Positions 36,267 to 46,620 of a stretch of 64,000 bases of DNA are shown in pieces. The notes below the pieces were generated by a model that saw only the letters and a program-made list of their open reading frames with translations, ran no database searches and had not been told where the DNA came from. Numbering within the stretch: position 1 is the stretch's first letter; each line of letters starts with the position of its first letter. Source of the stretch: Candidatus Intricatilinea gracilis (GTDB lineage Bacteria; Pseudomonadota; Gammaproteobacteria; Burkholderiales; Burkholderiaceae_C); NCBI GenBank assembly GCA_016702605.1, contig JADJDQ010000021.1, positions 1,302,001-1,366,000 of the forward strand. Reading direction: 5' to 3'. Made by a program: the position numbers and the translations under genes.

Positions 36267-37024
36267 ACTTGCACGCCGTTCGGGCCATCTACCTCTTCGA
36301 GATGGCACGCACCTGGCGCACGCTGATGCAGAGCATCGTGTCGCCGGTGTTGTCGACCTCGCTGTATTTCATCGTCTTCGGCGCGGCCATCGGCTCGCGT
36401 ATTCCCGAGGTGAACGGCGTGAGCTACGGCGCCTTCATCGTGCCGGGGCTGATCATGCTGTCGCTGCTCACGCAAAGCATCTCCAACGCCTCGTTCGGCA
36501 TCTACTTTCCCAAGTTCACCGGCACGATCTACGAGCTGCTCTCGGCGCCCATCTCGACCCTCGAGATCCTGCTGGCCTATGTGGGCGCGGCGGCCAGCAA
36601 GTCGGTCATCCTGGGGCTCATCATCCTGGCCACCGCCGGGCTGTTCGTGCCGCTGCGCATCGAACACCCGCTGTGGATGGTGCTGTTCCTGCTGCTCACG
36701 GCGGTCACCTTCAGCCTGATCGGTTTCATCATCGGCATCTGGGCCGATGGTTTCGAGAAGCTGCAGGTCATCCCGCTGCTCATCGTCACACCGCTGACGT
36801 TTCTGGGCGGCAGCTTCTATTCGATCGACATGTTGCCGCCGGTCTGGCAGACGGTGGCGCTGTTCAACCCGGTGGTCTACCTGATCAGCGGCTTCCGCTG
36901 GAGTTTTTACGGCCAGGCCGACGTCAGTCTGGCGCTCAGCCTGGGCATGACGCTGGCTTTCCTGGCCGCGGCGCTGGGTGTGGTGGGCTGGATGTTCAAG
37001 ACCGGCTACAAGCTCAAGAACTGA
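36263..37024 (+). CDS. ABC-2 type transport permease
   Basis: A 253-residue, six-helix permease. GLIMLSLLTQSISNASFGIYF and the helix before PLTFLGGSFYSIDMLPPVWQ, a typical ABC-2 motif, are clear. It partners the preceding ATPase through a 4-nt ATGA overlap. A LytS/LytTR regulatory pair follows in the same direction, which may control the exporter. Confidence 0.93.
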
Positions 37025-37148
37025 GTCCGGGACCAACACGATCGGCGCGTCGTGCGGCCTGCATGGGGCCGACGCCGCAGTCCGTCGTGCCGGCCGGCAG
37101 CCGGTCCCGCCAACGCCGCGTTTCGTCGCCGGCGACTGGCTTGCCCGC

Positions 37149-38597
37149 ATGGTCGGCGCCTACAGTGCGGGCCATGCAACAGACCTCCCCTTCCCAGTGT
37201 CGACACGCTGGCAGCGTTTCAGCGCGGCGCTGGTGCGCGGCTTTCATACCTACGGCAACTGGCTGGTCGGCATCAGCTGGAAGCGGTTCTTCCTGCTGTC
37301 GCTGCTGCTTCTGATGGCCGCCGGCGTGCTGCAGAACCTGCCGCCGTTCAGCTGGAAGTTCTCCGAAACCATCTCGGTAGGCGACGACAGCACCCCGCCC
37401 AAGCCGCCGCACCCGCCCAAGTCACCGTCGGTCAGGATCGAGAAGCAGCCCGAAGACAGCAAGGGTTCGTCGGTCTCGATCACCATCGACGAACACGGCG
37501 TGCGGATCTCGCCCCGCAAACCGGCCGCCGGGGCATCGGCTGCATCCGGTGCAGCGGAAGGTGCCGCCAGTGCAGGCGCAGCCACTTCCCGCGCGTCCCA
37601 GTCACCGTCGGTCGAGATCCGCCTGCCACCGGGCGCCGACAGCGACGCTGTGCGTGAGGCCGTGGACGAGGCACGCCAGGCCATCGTCGAAGCCATGCAA
37701 GAGAGCGACGAGGCCGAGCGCGAGGCCGAGCTGGCGCGTCGATCCGACCTGCGCAACGGCAAGGAAGTGCGCACCCGTGTCGTGCGCCTGGGCGACTCCC
37801 TGCCCGAACTGGCATTCTTCTGGATCGTCGCCTCGATCATCATGAAGATTACCTACAAGGGTCGCTTGCAGGCTGAGGTGCAGGCCCAGCAGGCCCAGGT
37901 GGTGGCCGAGAAGGCGACCGAAACCGCCGAGGCCGAGTCGCTCAAGCGCCAGGTGGTCGAGGCGCGTATGGCGGCCATGCAGGCGCAGGTCGAGCCGCAC
38001 TTCCTGTTCAACACGCTGGCGTCGATCGACCACCTGATCGAGACCGACCCGCCACGCGCCAGCAAGATGCAGAAGAACCTCATCGCCCTGCTGCGCGCCA
38101 GCATGCCGACCATGCGCGAGGCCAACGACGGCGGCACACGCCACCTGGGCCGCGAGCTCGAGATGGTGCGGCCCTACGTCGAGATCCTCAAGGTACGCAT
38201 GGAAGAACGCCTCGAGAGTTCGATCGACGTGCCCGAGGGCCTGCTGTCGGCCGAGTTCCCGCCCATGATGGTGCCGACGCTTGTCGAAAACGCCATCCGC
38301 CACGGCCTGGAGCCCAAACCCGAAGGGGGCCAGCTGCGTGTGGCGGCCGAGGTGGCACATGGCCGGCTGGTGGTGACGGTGGTCGACACCGGCGTCGGGC
38401 TGGCAGCCGCAGCGGCCGGGCAGCCGCCGGCCTCCGACGGCGGCGAAGGCAGCGGTGTCGGCCTGGCCAATATCCGCGAACGCCTGGCTCTGTTGTACGG
38501 CGACAAGGCTGCCCTCACCGTGGCCGACAACCCCGCCGGTGGCACACGAGTCACCATCACGTTGCCCTACAGACCGGTCGACTTCAGTCGCGCCTGA
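37149..38597 (+). CDS. LytS/AlgZ-type sensor histidine kinase
   Basis: About 482 residues. The start is uncertain: ATG 37149 or GTG 37197 are both in frame. A first helix (FFLLSLLLLMAAGVLQ) is followed by a ~150-residue Pro/Ala-rich and charged presumed extracytoplasmic segment, a second helix (AFFWIVASIIMKI), a coiled coil (about 240-275) and the His_kinase domain with VEPHFLFNTLASIDHLIE. The ATPase region has PTLVENAIRHGLEP and GSGVGLANIRERL. It probably phosphorylates the LytTR regulator encoded 95 nt downstream. Confidence 0.9.
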   Translation: MVGAYSAGHATDLPFPVSTRWQRFSAALVRGFHTYGNWLVGISWKRFFLLSLLLLMAAGVLQNLPPFSWKFSETISVGDDSTPPKPPHPPKSPSVRIEKQPEDSKGSSVSITIDEHGVRISPRKPAAGASAASGAAEGAASAGAATSRASQSPSVEIRLPPGADSDAVREAVDEARQAIVEAMQESDEAEREAELARRSDLRNGKEVRTRVVRLGDSLPELAFFWIVASIIMKITYKGRLQAEVQAQQAQVVAEKATETAEAESLKRQVVEARMAAMQAQVEPHFLFNTLASIDHLIETDPPRASKMQKNLIALLRASMPTMREANDGGTRHLGRELEMVRPYVEILKVRMEERLESSIDVPEGLLSAEFPPMMVPTLVENAIRHGLEPKPEGGQLRVAAEVAHGRLVVTVVDTGVGLAAAAAGQPPASDGGEGSGVGLANIRERLALLYGDKAALTVADNPAGGTRVTITLPYRPVDFSRA

Positions 38598-38692
38598 TGC
38601 CTCGGTCCAGGCCTGACCGGCTGCTGCCCACCGGCCCGGGCTGGCGTGTGTTGCGCCGTGTCACGCGGCGTTTTCGCTACTAGCATGTCGTG

Positions 38693-39589
38693 ATGCCCGA
38701 CCATCCACCCTTCACCGCCCGTGCCGTGCTGGCCGACGACGAACGCCTCATGCGCGAACAGTTGCGCGTCCGCCTGGCCGAAGCCTGGCCCGAGCTGCAG
38801 ATCGTGGGTGAGGCGCGCAACGGTGTCGAGGCGGTCGAGCTGGTGACCACACTGCGGCCCGATCTGGTGTTTCTCGACATTCGCATGCCCGGCCTGACCG
38901 GCGTCGAGGCGGCACGCCAGATCGCCCAGATGCCCGTGGGTGACGACGAAGTCCTGCCCGAGATCGTCTTCATCACGGCCTACGACCAATATGCCGTCGA
39001 AGCCTTCGAACAAGGTGCCACCGACTACGTGCTCAAACCCGCCGAACGTGAGCGCCTCAAACTCACGGTCGAACGGCTGCAGAAGCGCCTGGCCGCACGC
39101 GCCGGCAACGACCCGCTGGCAGCGCCGCCCATCCAGCAACTGCTGCACCAGCTCAGCGCGCGGCTCGGTGGCTCGCCGGGCACGGCCACACCCGCGACAA
39201 GCCGGACGCCGGGCGACAGCGGGAGCGGGAGCGGCAGCACCTCGGCCGAACGCTCCTCAGGCGGCTACTTGACCTGGATCCAGGCCAGCGTCGGCCAGGC
39301 CATCCAGATGATTGCCATCGACGAGGTGTTGTTCTTCATCTCCGACGAGAAATACACCCGCGTGCAGACGGCCCAGGTCGAGGCACTCATCCGCAAACCG
39401 ATCAAGGAGCTGGTCGACGAACTCGACCCGCGCCAGTTCTGGCAGATCCACCGCTCGACCCTGGTCAACACCCGCGCCATCGCCGCCGTCACCCGCGACG
39501 ACCGCGGCCGCCAGCTGGTGAGCATGCGCGGCCACCCCGAAAAACTCGAAGTCAGCCGCAGCTACGGCCACCTGTTCAAGAGCATGTAG
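38693..39589 (+). CDS. LytTR-family response regulator
   Basis: A 298-residue regulator. The receiver has LADDERLM, phospho-Asp in LVFLDIRMPG (about residue 62), ITAYDQYAVEAFEQGATDYV and a Lys in LKPAERE. A Ser/Gly-rich linker (about 160-185) joins a LytTR DNA-binding domain containing IDEVLFFISDEKYTRV, FWQIHRSTLVN and the final RSYGHLFKSM. The linker's simple GSGSGSGST repeat is a little longer than usual. It partners the preceding kinase. Confidence 0.93.
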   Translation: MPDHPPFTARAVLADDERLMREQLRVRLAEAWPELQIVGEARNGVEAVELVTTLRPDLVFLDIRMPGLTGVEAARQIAQMPVGDDEVLPEIVFITAYDQYAVEAFEQGATDYVLKPAERERLKLTVERLQKRLAARAGNDPLAAPPIQQLLHQLSARLGGSPGTATPATSRTPGDSGSGSGSTSAERSSGGYLTWIQASVGQAIQMIAIDEVLFFISDEKYTRVQTAQVEALIRKPIKELVDELDPRQFWQIHRSTLVNTRAIAAVTRDDRGRQLVSMRGHPEKLEVSRSYGHLFKSM

Positions 39590-39719
39590 CGGCTGTCCGC
39601 GGCACGACGAAGGGCGCTTCAGGGCACAGGCTCAAAGCAAGAGGTGCAGGATCTGCGCCGGCTTGGTGAGCTCTGGCCCGGCTCGGCCATCGTCGCGGGG
39701 CAGTACCTGCTGCAGAGCT

Positions 39720-40769
39720 TCACCCGCGCGATGCGACTTGCCGACTCACGCGCGCCAAAACCAGGCTCAATCGGGTATCGGCCTGGCGCGCCAGCGCTTC
39801 GCCGGCGGCATAGACCGCGTCGATCTCGGCCCAGTCGGTATCCGTCAGGCAACGCTGGGCAGCGGGCAGCACCACGCCCTCCTCGCGGCCCATGTGCTCC
39901 CAGACGAAGCCGGCGTAACGCTCGACCTCGGCGCGCAAGGCCGCGGCGGCGCTGTTGCGGTGTGCTGCATCGGCTGCGGCGTAGTTGTCGAGATGGGCGG
40001 ACACGCTGGCGATGAGCTGGGCCTCGCGGCCATGCTGGCGTTCGAGTTCGTCGAGTTCGGCGTCGACCTGGCTGGTGCGGGCACGCAGATGCCTGAACAG
40101 CTGGGCTTCTTCCTTGGGGTGATGCACCTTGACCGGAAAGTCCTGCACGTAGTGCAGCGTGGCGCGCATCAGGTCGGCCACCTCGGCCTGGTCCGCCGCG
40201 CTAACCACCGGCGCGTCGAGCAACGCCAGCCAGGCATGGATGGCCGCGGCCATGGCGCGGTGTTCATCGCGGATCACGCCGATCACCCGGGCGGCCAGCG
40301 CCGGTTCGTGGGTGGTGGTGATCAGCACCGGCAGGCCGGCGTTGCTCAGCACGGCCAGCGTGTCCGAGCTGAAGACCCGGCTGAGCTTGCTGCGGTGGGC
40401 ATGCGAGGCCATGACGATGAGATCGCAGGCCAGCCGGTGCGCCGCCTCCACGATCGCGCTGGCCGCCTGATCGGCGCTGACCAGGCTCGATCCACAGGGC
40501 ACACCCAGTGCACGCGCCGCCGCTTCGGCCTTGGCCAGCAGGGTGCGGGCGCGGCCCTGGTAGGTGTAGGCGTAGACATCGGGGGCGGTCAGGCGCAGCA
40601 GTTCGGCATCACCACCGAGCGAACGCGCCGGGTCGGTCTGCACATGCACGAAGTCGATGCGGGCCTTGAGCGGATGCGCCAGAGCCACGGCCTGGCCGAT
40701 CAGGTCGATGGACAGGTTGGTGTCGTCGATGGGCACGAGCAGGTGTTTGTACACGGTGGTCTCCAGCAT
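39720..40769 (-). CDS. Universal-stress-protein / hemerythrin fusion
   Basis: A 349-residue two-domain protein. Residues 1-150 are a UspA domain (YKHLLVPIDDTNLSIDLIGQ; DLIVMASHAHRSKLSRVFSSDT; VLSNAGLPVLI). Residues about 165-330 are a hemerythrin-like four-helix bundle with candidate diiron ligands in RDEHRAM, VHHPKEEAQLF, ERQHGREA and FVWEHMGREEG. Hemerythrin-like domains bind O2 or respond to NO/iron; coupling to Usp suggests a stress or redox sensor/store. It is divergent from the LuxR-type regulator across ~209 nt. Confidence 0.88.
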   Translation of the reverse strand: MLETTVYKHLLVPIDDTNLSIDLIGQAVALAHPLKARIDFVHVQTDPARSLGGDAELLRLTAPDVYAYTYQGRARTLLAKAEAAARALGVPCGSSLVSADQAASAIVEAAHRLACDLIVMASHAHRSKLSRVFSSDTLAVLSNAGLPVLITTTHEPALAARVIGVIRDEHRAMAAAIHAWLALLDAPVVSAADQAEVADLMRATLHYVQDFPVKVHHPKEEAQLFRHLRARTSQVDAELDELERQHGREAQLIASVSAHLDNYAAADAAHRNSAAAALRAEVERYAGFVWEHMGREEGVVLPAAQRCLTDTDWAEIDAVYAAGEALARQADTRLSLVLARVSRQVASRG

Positions 40770-40978
40770 TGGCTTGGACCCTCATGCTAGGAATCGACAG
40801 GGTCTGTCGACCTCCTCCTCGCGGGGGGGAAGTCCCCTGGTCGGCGTGTTCGACGCGGCCGTTACCATCGTTCGGCGGGAGCTGGTCACCGCTTGCCGCA
40901 AGAGCTGTACCGCCGCACACGCAGGCGGTCTGCCCGCGCTGCCTGCAGCATCCAGCCTTACCCGATGCGCACCACGCC

Positions 40979-43757
40979 ATGCCCCATCACTCATTCGGCA
41001 CCCCCGACGACCTGCTGCTCAAGGTCACCCCGCCCAGGGTGCCGCGCCACCAGATCACCCGCCCGCGGCTCAAGGCCGAACACGAACGCTGGCGCGACAC
41101 CCCGGTCATCCTGGTGCAAGCGCCGGCCGGTTTCGGCAAGACCTCGCTGTTGGCTCAGTGGCGGCGCGAGCATCTGGCGCTGGGCCGCGTCGTCGCCTGG
41201 TTGTCGGCCCAGGTGCAGGATGACGTTGCCCGTTTCGTGCAGGGCCTGGCACTGGCTGTGCGAAGCGGCGCCGGCCGGCCGACCTTCGGCCACACCCTGC
41301 TGAGCGGCAGCCCGACGGCCGGGCTGGAAGGTGTGACCCTGTGGTTGGCCGAGGTGGCGCAATCGGCACTGGACGTGGTGCTGGTGCTCGACGAGGTCGA
41401 CCGCCTGCCACCCGCCACCCGCGACGCCCTGGTCTACCTGCTGCGCAACGCGCCGGCCAACCTGCGCGTCATCGTGGCGGCACGCCCGGATTGCCCGCTC
41501 GACCTCGACGACCTGATCAGCTACGGCCTGTGCACGCCGCTCGGGCCGGCGCAGCTGCGTTTCCAGCTCGACGAGACCCTCGAACTGGTGCGCGCGCGTT
41601 TTGGCGCCCAGGTCGACCGCGATTCGGCCGCGCGCCTGCACGAGCTCACCGAAGGCTGGCCCCTGGGCCTGCAGCTGGCGCTGTCGGTGATGGCCGCCGG
41701 TGCCGAGCCACAGGCCGAGATCTCGGTCATCGCCGCCCAGGCGGGCAGCCTGCGCGACGAGTTCGTCAACCTGCTGCTGTCCAATCTGGTGCCGGCGGAC
41801 GTGGCCTTCCTGACGCGTATCGCCGTGCTCGATCATCTGCATCCAGCGCTGTGCAGCCAGCTGGTGCGGGCCGACGACGCCTGCGAACGCCTGGCACGCC
41901 TGGTGCGCGACACGCCGATCTTTGCGGCGTCGGAAGCGAGCGACTGGCTGCGCATGCATGCGCTGGCGCGCGACGAACTGCGGCGTCGTTTCGCCCGCCT
42001 GGCGGCGGCCGAACAGGCGCAGATCCACGCCCGCGCCGCCGCCGGTCTGGCCGAACGCGACATGCTCGAAGCCGCCGCCCGACACGCCCTGGCGGCCGGT
42101 CAGCCCGACCGTGCCTACGACCTGGCCGAACGCAGCCTGTACGACTCCCTCATGACCCGAGGCCGCCAGGGCGCCGTGCTCGAATGGCTGGCACATCTGC
42201 CGGCCGAGGAGCTCGATCGCCGGCCGCGCCTGATGCTGGCCGCCGCCTGGTCGCTGGCCTTGAGTGAGCGCCACGACGAGGCAGGTCGCTACATCGACCG
42301 TCTGGTGGCGCGGCCACCCACCATGTCGGGCAGCGCCGCCACCACGTCCCCGGCCAGCGCTGATGCCGCCGACGGGAACGACCTTGCCCGTGGCAGGAGT
42401 GGCGGCGCCGGCCCCGGCGACGCCGCCCTTCGCTGCGAATGTGCGCTGATCCAGAGCGGCGCGGCCGTCTACGCCGACGACCCGGATCGTTTCGCCGCCC
42501 TGCACGACCCCTGGTCGACCAACCCGCCGCTGACCGATCCGCTGCTGCTGCACGTGCATGCCAATCGCTCGGCCTTTCGCACCCTGCTCGACGGTGAACC
42601 GGCCCTGGCGCGGCTACGCCAGCAGCAGGCGCCGCGCCACGAGATCGGCGCGGCCCAGGGTCATCTGGCGCGTTGGGGCGACTTCATCGTCGGCCTGTCC
42701 TACCTCTGGGAAGGCCAGGTGCGGCTGGCCGAAAAGCTGCTTCGCCCCACCCTGGCGCGCGCCGAAGGTGAACTGGGCCGGCGCAGCGCCTTTGCCTGCA
42801 TGCTGGCCGCCGTGCTGGCCGCCGCCTTGTGGGAGCGCGACCTGCCCGACGAAGCCGCCGCGCTGCTGGCCAACCGGCTCGACCTGCTGGAGCGCAGTGC
42901 CTTGCCCGAGGCCGTGCTGCTGGGCTTTCGCACGCTGGCGCGTATGGCCGCCGCCGAGGGATCCGAGCACCGCGCGCTGGAACTACTGGCCGCCCTGGAC
43001 GCCGTGGGTGCGGCACGGCGCCTGCCGCGCCTGCGCATCACCAGTCTGGCAGAGCAGGTGCGCCTGCACGCTCGGCGTTTCAGGCCCGAAACCTGCCGCG
43101 AGGTGTGCGCCCAGATGGATGCGCTGCTGGCCCAGACCGAGCCTGCCGCACGGCGCGATCTGGCGGCGGCAGGTGCGCCTGCTGGCGGACGTGGCGCAGG
43201 CCCACGCGGCACTCGCGGCGCAGAGTAGGGCGCCGCAGAAGCCGCGTTCGCGCGGGCCGATGCCGGCGCACAGGCAGTGCGCATGGGACGCCTGCACATC
43301 GAGATGCTGGCCCTGCGCGCCTTCGTACGGCATCGCCAAGGCCAGCCGGCACAGGACCTGCTGCGCGAGGCCGTCGATCTGGCGGATGTGTATGGCCTGC
43401 AGCGGGTGTTCGACGATGCCCATCCCGCGCTGGGCGACTGGGCTGGCGACCGGCAGGGCACCCGCGGCCGCACGCCCGCTGGCGGCACCGTCCCGCTGCC
43501 AGCGGGCTGCACGGCCGCGCCTGCCGGGCGCGACCATGCGCGCCACCCCGAGCATGGCGCTGACCCCCAAGGAGCGCGAGGTCCTGGAACTGCTGGCGCG
43601 CAACTTGTCGAACAAGGAAATCGGCCGCGTGCTGCAGGTGGGTGAAGAGACCATCAAGTGGCACATGAAGAACCTGTTCGCCAAGCTCGACGCCGGCACA
43701 CGCAAGCAGGTGGTGCAGCGCGCCCGCATCCTGGGGCTGCTCGAAACCACGGGCTGA
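40979..43757 (+). CDS. MalT-like LuxR-family regulator, with three apparent frameshifts
   Basis: A large STAND-ATPase regulator, about 920 residues when repaired. The start MPHHSFGTPDDLLLKVTPP is at 40979. Walker A is VQAPAGFGKTSLLAQW (about residue 44), Walker B VLVLDEVDRLPP, and a TPR-like helical middle follows. The HTH domain is MALTPKEREVLELLARNLSN with KEIGRVLQVGEETIKWHM. The frame breaks near 43165 (one extra base would give the slip to VRLLADVAQAHAALAAQ), near 43226 (in-frame TAG; resumes AAEAAFARADAGAQAVRM), and between 43440 and 43530. The intact HTH and sense around each break favour sequence errors, but a recent pseudogene is possible. Target genes may be the adjacent catabolic block. 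Confidence 0.82.
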
Positions 43758-43919
43758 GCGCCCGCGCGGCAAGGAGTGCGACGCGAGCCCGAGCCGCGCC
43801 TGACCCCCCGCCACTCTGCCAGCCCCCTCCACGCTGGGGGGCAGCGCACATGACCCGCTGCCTAAGCTTGTCTCCATTGCAGGGCCCCCTGTCGGCCTTG
43901 ATCAACAGGAGACAAACCC

Positions 43920-44855
43920 ATGAGCACCGCCACCCTTGCTGCCACCCCGTCGGCCGCCCAGCCCGCGGCGCCCGCCGTCGTGCGGGCCGCTACTCTGCCT
44001 GACTCGATCAAGGTCGAGCCGTTGACCTGCGCCATCGGCGCCGAACTCTCGGGCGTGAACCTGGGCGTGGCCTCGCGCGACCCCGCGCTGGTGGCCGAGA
44101 TCCGCGCGCTGCTGCTGAAACACCGCGTGCTCTTCCTGCGTGGCCAGGACATCACCCGCGCCGAACACGTCGCCTTCGCCCGCCACTTCGGTGATCTGGA
44201 AGATCACCCGGTCGCCGGCAGCGACCCGGATCACCCGGGCCTGGTGCGCATCTACAAGTCGCCCGAGCAGCCCAACGACCGCTACGAGAACGCCTGGCAC
44301 ACCGACGCCACCTGGCGCGAGAAGCCGCCCTTCGGCTGCGTGCTGCGCTGCATCGAATGCCCGCCGGTGGGTGGCGACACCATGTGGGCGAACATGGCGC
44401 TGGCCTACGAACGTCTGCCCGAAGACGTCAAGGCCCGCATCGCCGGCCTGCGCGCACGCCACAGCATCGAAGCCAGCTTCGGCGCCGCCATGCCGATCGA
44501 GAAACGCCTGGCACTGAAGGCGCAGTTCCCCGATGCCGAACATCCGGTGGTGCGCACGCACCCCGAGACGGGCGAGAAGATCCTCTTCGTCAACGCCTTC
44601 ACCACGCACTTCAGCAACTTCCACACCGCCGCCAACGTGCGTGTGGGGCAGGACTACAGCCACGCCGGCCCGCAGCTGCTGCAGTACCTGCAAAGCCAGG
44701 CCTTCATCCCCGAGTACCAGGTGCGCTGGCGCTGGCAGCCGGGCTCGGTGGCCATGTGGGACAACCGTTCGACCCAGCACTATGCCGTGATGGACTACCC
44801 GCCCTGCCATCGCAAGATGGAACGCGCCGGGATCATGGGCGACACGCCCTACTGA
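43920..44855 (+). CDS. TauD/TfdA-family Fe(II)/2-oxoglutarate dioxygenase
   Basis: A 311-residue oxygenase. Iron ligands are the WHTDATW motif (His, Asp, about residue 122-128) and the distal His in NRSTQHYAV, followed by the 2-oxoglutarate-binding Arg region in HRKMERAGIMGD. RVLFLRGQDITRAEHVAFAR and GDTMWANMALAYERLPE are family-typical. Substrates of relatives include taurine, 2,4-D and other carboxylates or sulfonates. It heads a plus-strand catabolic group with DUF849, a CoA ligase and transporters, so it probably opens an unknown carbon source. Confidence 0.93.
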   Translation: MSTATLAATPSAAQPAAPAVVRAATLPDSIKVEPLTCAIGAELSGVNLGVASRDPALVAEIRALLLKHRVLFLRGQDITRAEHVAFARHFGDLEDHPVAGSDPDHPGLVRIYKSPEQPNDRYENAWHTDATWREKPPFGCVLRCIECPPVGGDTMWANMALAYERLPEDVKARIAGLRARHSIEASFGAAMPIEKRLALKAQFPDAEHPVVRTHPETGEKILFVNAFTTHFSNFHTAANVRVGQDYSHAGPQLLQYLQSQAFIPEYQVRWRWQPGSVAMWDNRSTQHYAVMDYPPCHRKMERAGIMGDTPY

Positions 44856-44913
44856 CACGTCCGCTGCCAGCCCCCCTCAGCCCTCCACGACGTTTCAGTC
44901 AGGACACCCCACG

Positions 44914-45973
44914 ATGAACTTCCTCGACGGCTCGCTCTTCCCTGAAAACCAGGACAAGCTGGTCATCACCGCCGCGCCCTACGGACCCGAGTGGATGCCG
45001 GCCGACTTTCCCGAAGACATCGCGGTCACGATGCCCGAGCAGATCCAGAAGGCGGTCGACTGCTACAACGCCGGCGCCACCGTGCTGCACCTGCATGTGC
45101 GTGAGCTCGACGGCCACGGCAGCAAGCGCCTGTCGATGTTCAACGAACTCATCGCCGGCATCCGCGCCCGGTGCCCGACCTCATCATCCAGGTGGGTGGC
45201 TCGATCTCCTTTGCCCCCGAGACCGACGGCGCCGCCGCCAAAGTGGCTCTCCGACGACACCCGCCACATGCTGGCCGACCTGCAGCCCAAGCCCGACCAG
45301 GTGACCATCGCCATCAACTCGGTCCAGATGAACATCCTCGAGCAGATGGACGCCGACATCGCCGGCACCTCGCTGGCCGACCCAGGCCATGTACCAGGCC
45401 TACCGCGAAATGATCGTGCCCGCGGGCCCGGGCTGGGTGGAGGAGCACGTGAAGCGCCTGTCGGCCAAGGGCATCCAGAGCGCCTTCCAGTTCTACAACA
45501 TCAACAGCTTCGAGACGGTCGAACGCATGATGCGGCGCGGCGTCTACATGGGGCCGCTGGTCATGAACTGGGTGGCCATCAGCGGCGGCATGGACGCGCC
45601 CAACATCTACAACCTGGCCAACTTCCTGCGCGCCACGCCTGACGGCGCGGTGCTCACGGTCGAGACCTCCATGCTCAACGTGCTGCCGGTCAACATGATG
45701 GCCATCGCCCTGGGTCTGCATGTGCGTTGTGGCATCGAGGACAACATCTGGACGCAGGACCGCAAGGCCAAGCTCGGCAGCGTCAAGCAGATCGACCAGC
45801 TGGTGCGCCTGTCACGCGAGTTCGGTCGCGAGGTGGCCACCGGTCAGCAGGCACGCAGCGTCTACCGCATCGGCGAGTTCTACAGCAGCGCCGACGAGAC
45901 GCTGGCCAAGAACGGCTTCGCGCCCAACCGCCGCCACGGCCAGCGCGGCTTTGTGCAACACGCGCTGGCGTGA
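44914..45973 (+). CDS. BKACE (DUF849) beta-keto acid cleavage enzyme, frameshifted
   Basis: About 350 residues after repair. BKACE enzymes split a beta-keto acid with acetyl-CoA to acetoacetate and a new CoA ester, using Zn. Segments: LVITAAPYGPEWMP, GATVLHLHVRELDG (Zn His pair), then IIQVGGSISFAPETDGAAAK, then KWLSDDTRHMLADLQPKPDQ, and from 45389 MYQAYREMIVPAGPGWVEEH to RHGQRGFVQHALA. Three slips, near 45170 (one G missing), 45240 (one A extra) and 45382 (one C extra), connect them; all are at short homopolymers. It lies 58 nt after the dioxygenase gene and overlaps the hydrolase region downstream. Confidence 0.85.
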
Positions 45974-45987
45974 GCACGCAGCGCGAC

Positions 45988-46560
45988 ATGAACGACGCCA
46001 CCGTGCTGATCGTGCCCGGCCTGCGCGACGCAGTGCCCGAACACTGGCAGACCCTGCTGGCCACACGCCTGCGCCGTCTTGGCCGGCAGGTCTGCGAGGT
46101 GGCACCCATGGGCCGCACCGATCTGGACCGCGCCGCCCGCGTGGCGGCGATCGAGGCAGCAGCGACTGCCATCGCCGGCCCCATCGTCATCGTCGCCCAC
46201 AGCGGCGGCTGCGTGATGCTGGCGCACTGGGCGCGGCAGACCTGTCGCGCCGTGCGCGGCGCCTTGCTGGCCGTGCCGCCCGATTTCGAGCGGCCCATGC
46301 CGGCGGGCTACCCGACCGTGGCCGAACTCGATGAGGCGGGCTGGTTGCCGCTGCCTCGTCAACGGCTGCCGTTTCGCGCCATCGTGGCGGCCAGCCGCAA
46401 CGATCCTCTGGCCGACTTCGATCGCGTGGCCGAGATGGCGCGCGACTGGGGTGCCGGCCTGGTCGACCTGGGCCAGGTCGGCCACCTCAACCCGGCCTCG
46501 GGTTACGGCGACTGGCCCGGCGCCGACGACTTCATCGCCACCTTGGCCGCGGCCGATTGA
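45988..46560 (+). CDS. Alpha/beta hydrolase, RBBP9/YdeN family
   Basis: A 190-residue serine hydrolase. TVLIVPGLRDAVPEHWQTLL opens the fold, the nucleophile elbow is VAHSGGC (about residue 70), and DLGQVGHLNPASGYGDWPGA supplies the C-terminal His. An in-frame GTG at 45970 overlaps the BKACE stop (GTGA) and could be the true start, adding six residues. Substrate unknown; possibly an ester or thioester in the same pathway. Confidence 0.88.
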   Translation: MNDATVLIVPGLRDAVPEHWQTLLATRLRRLGRQVCEVAPMGRTDLDRAARVAAIEAAATAIAGPIVIVAHSGGCVMLAHWARQTCRAVRGALLAVPPDFERPMPAGYPTVAELDEAGWLPLPRQRLPFRAIVAASRNDPLADFDRVAEMARDWGAGLVDLGQVGHLNPASGYGDWPGADDFIATLAAAD

Positions 46561-46620
46561 GCGACCCCCCGGCCCCGTCGGAGCCCCTGGCTGTCGAACG
46601 GCCCGGTGCCGGAGACTTTC

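Noticed and set aside
40991..42559. A 522-codon minus-strand open frame opposite the LuxR-type regulator
   Set aside because: Gln/Arg/Gly-rich, no domain, and entirely antisense to intact Walker and TPR-like coding sequence.
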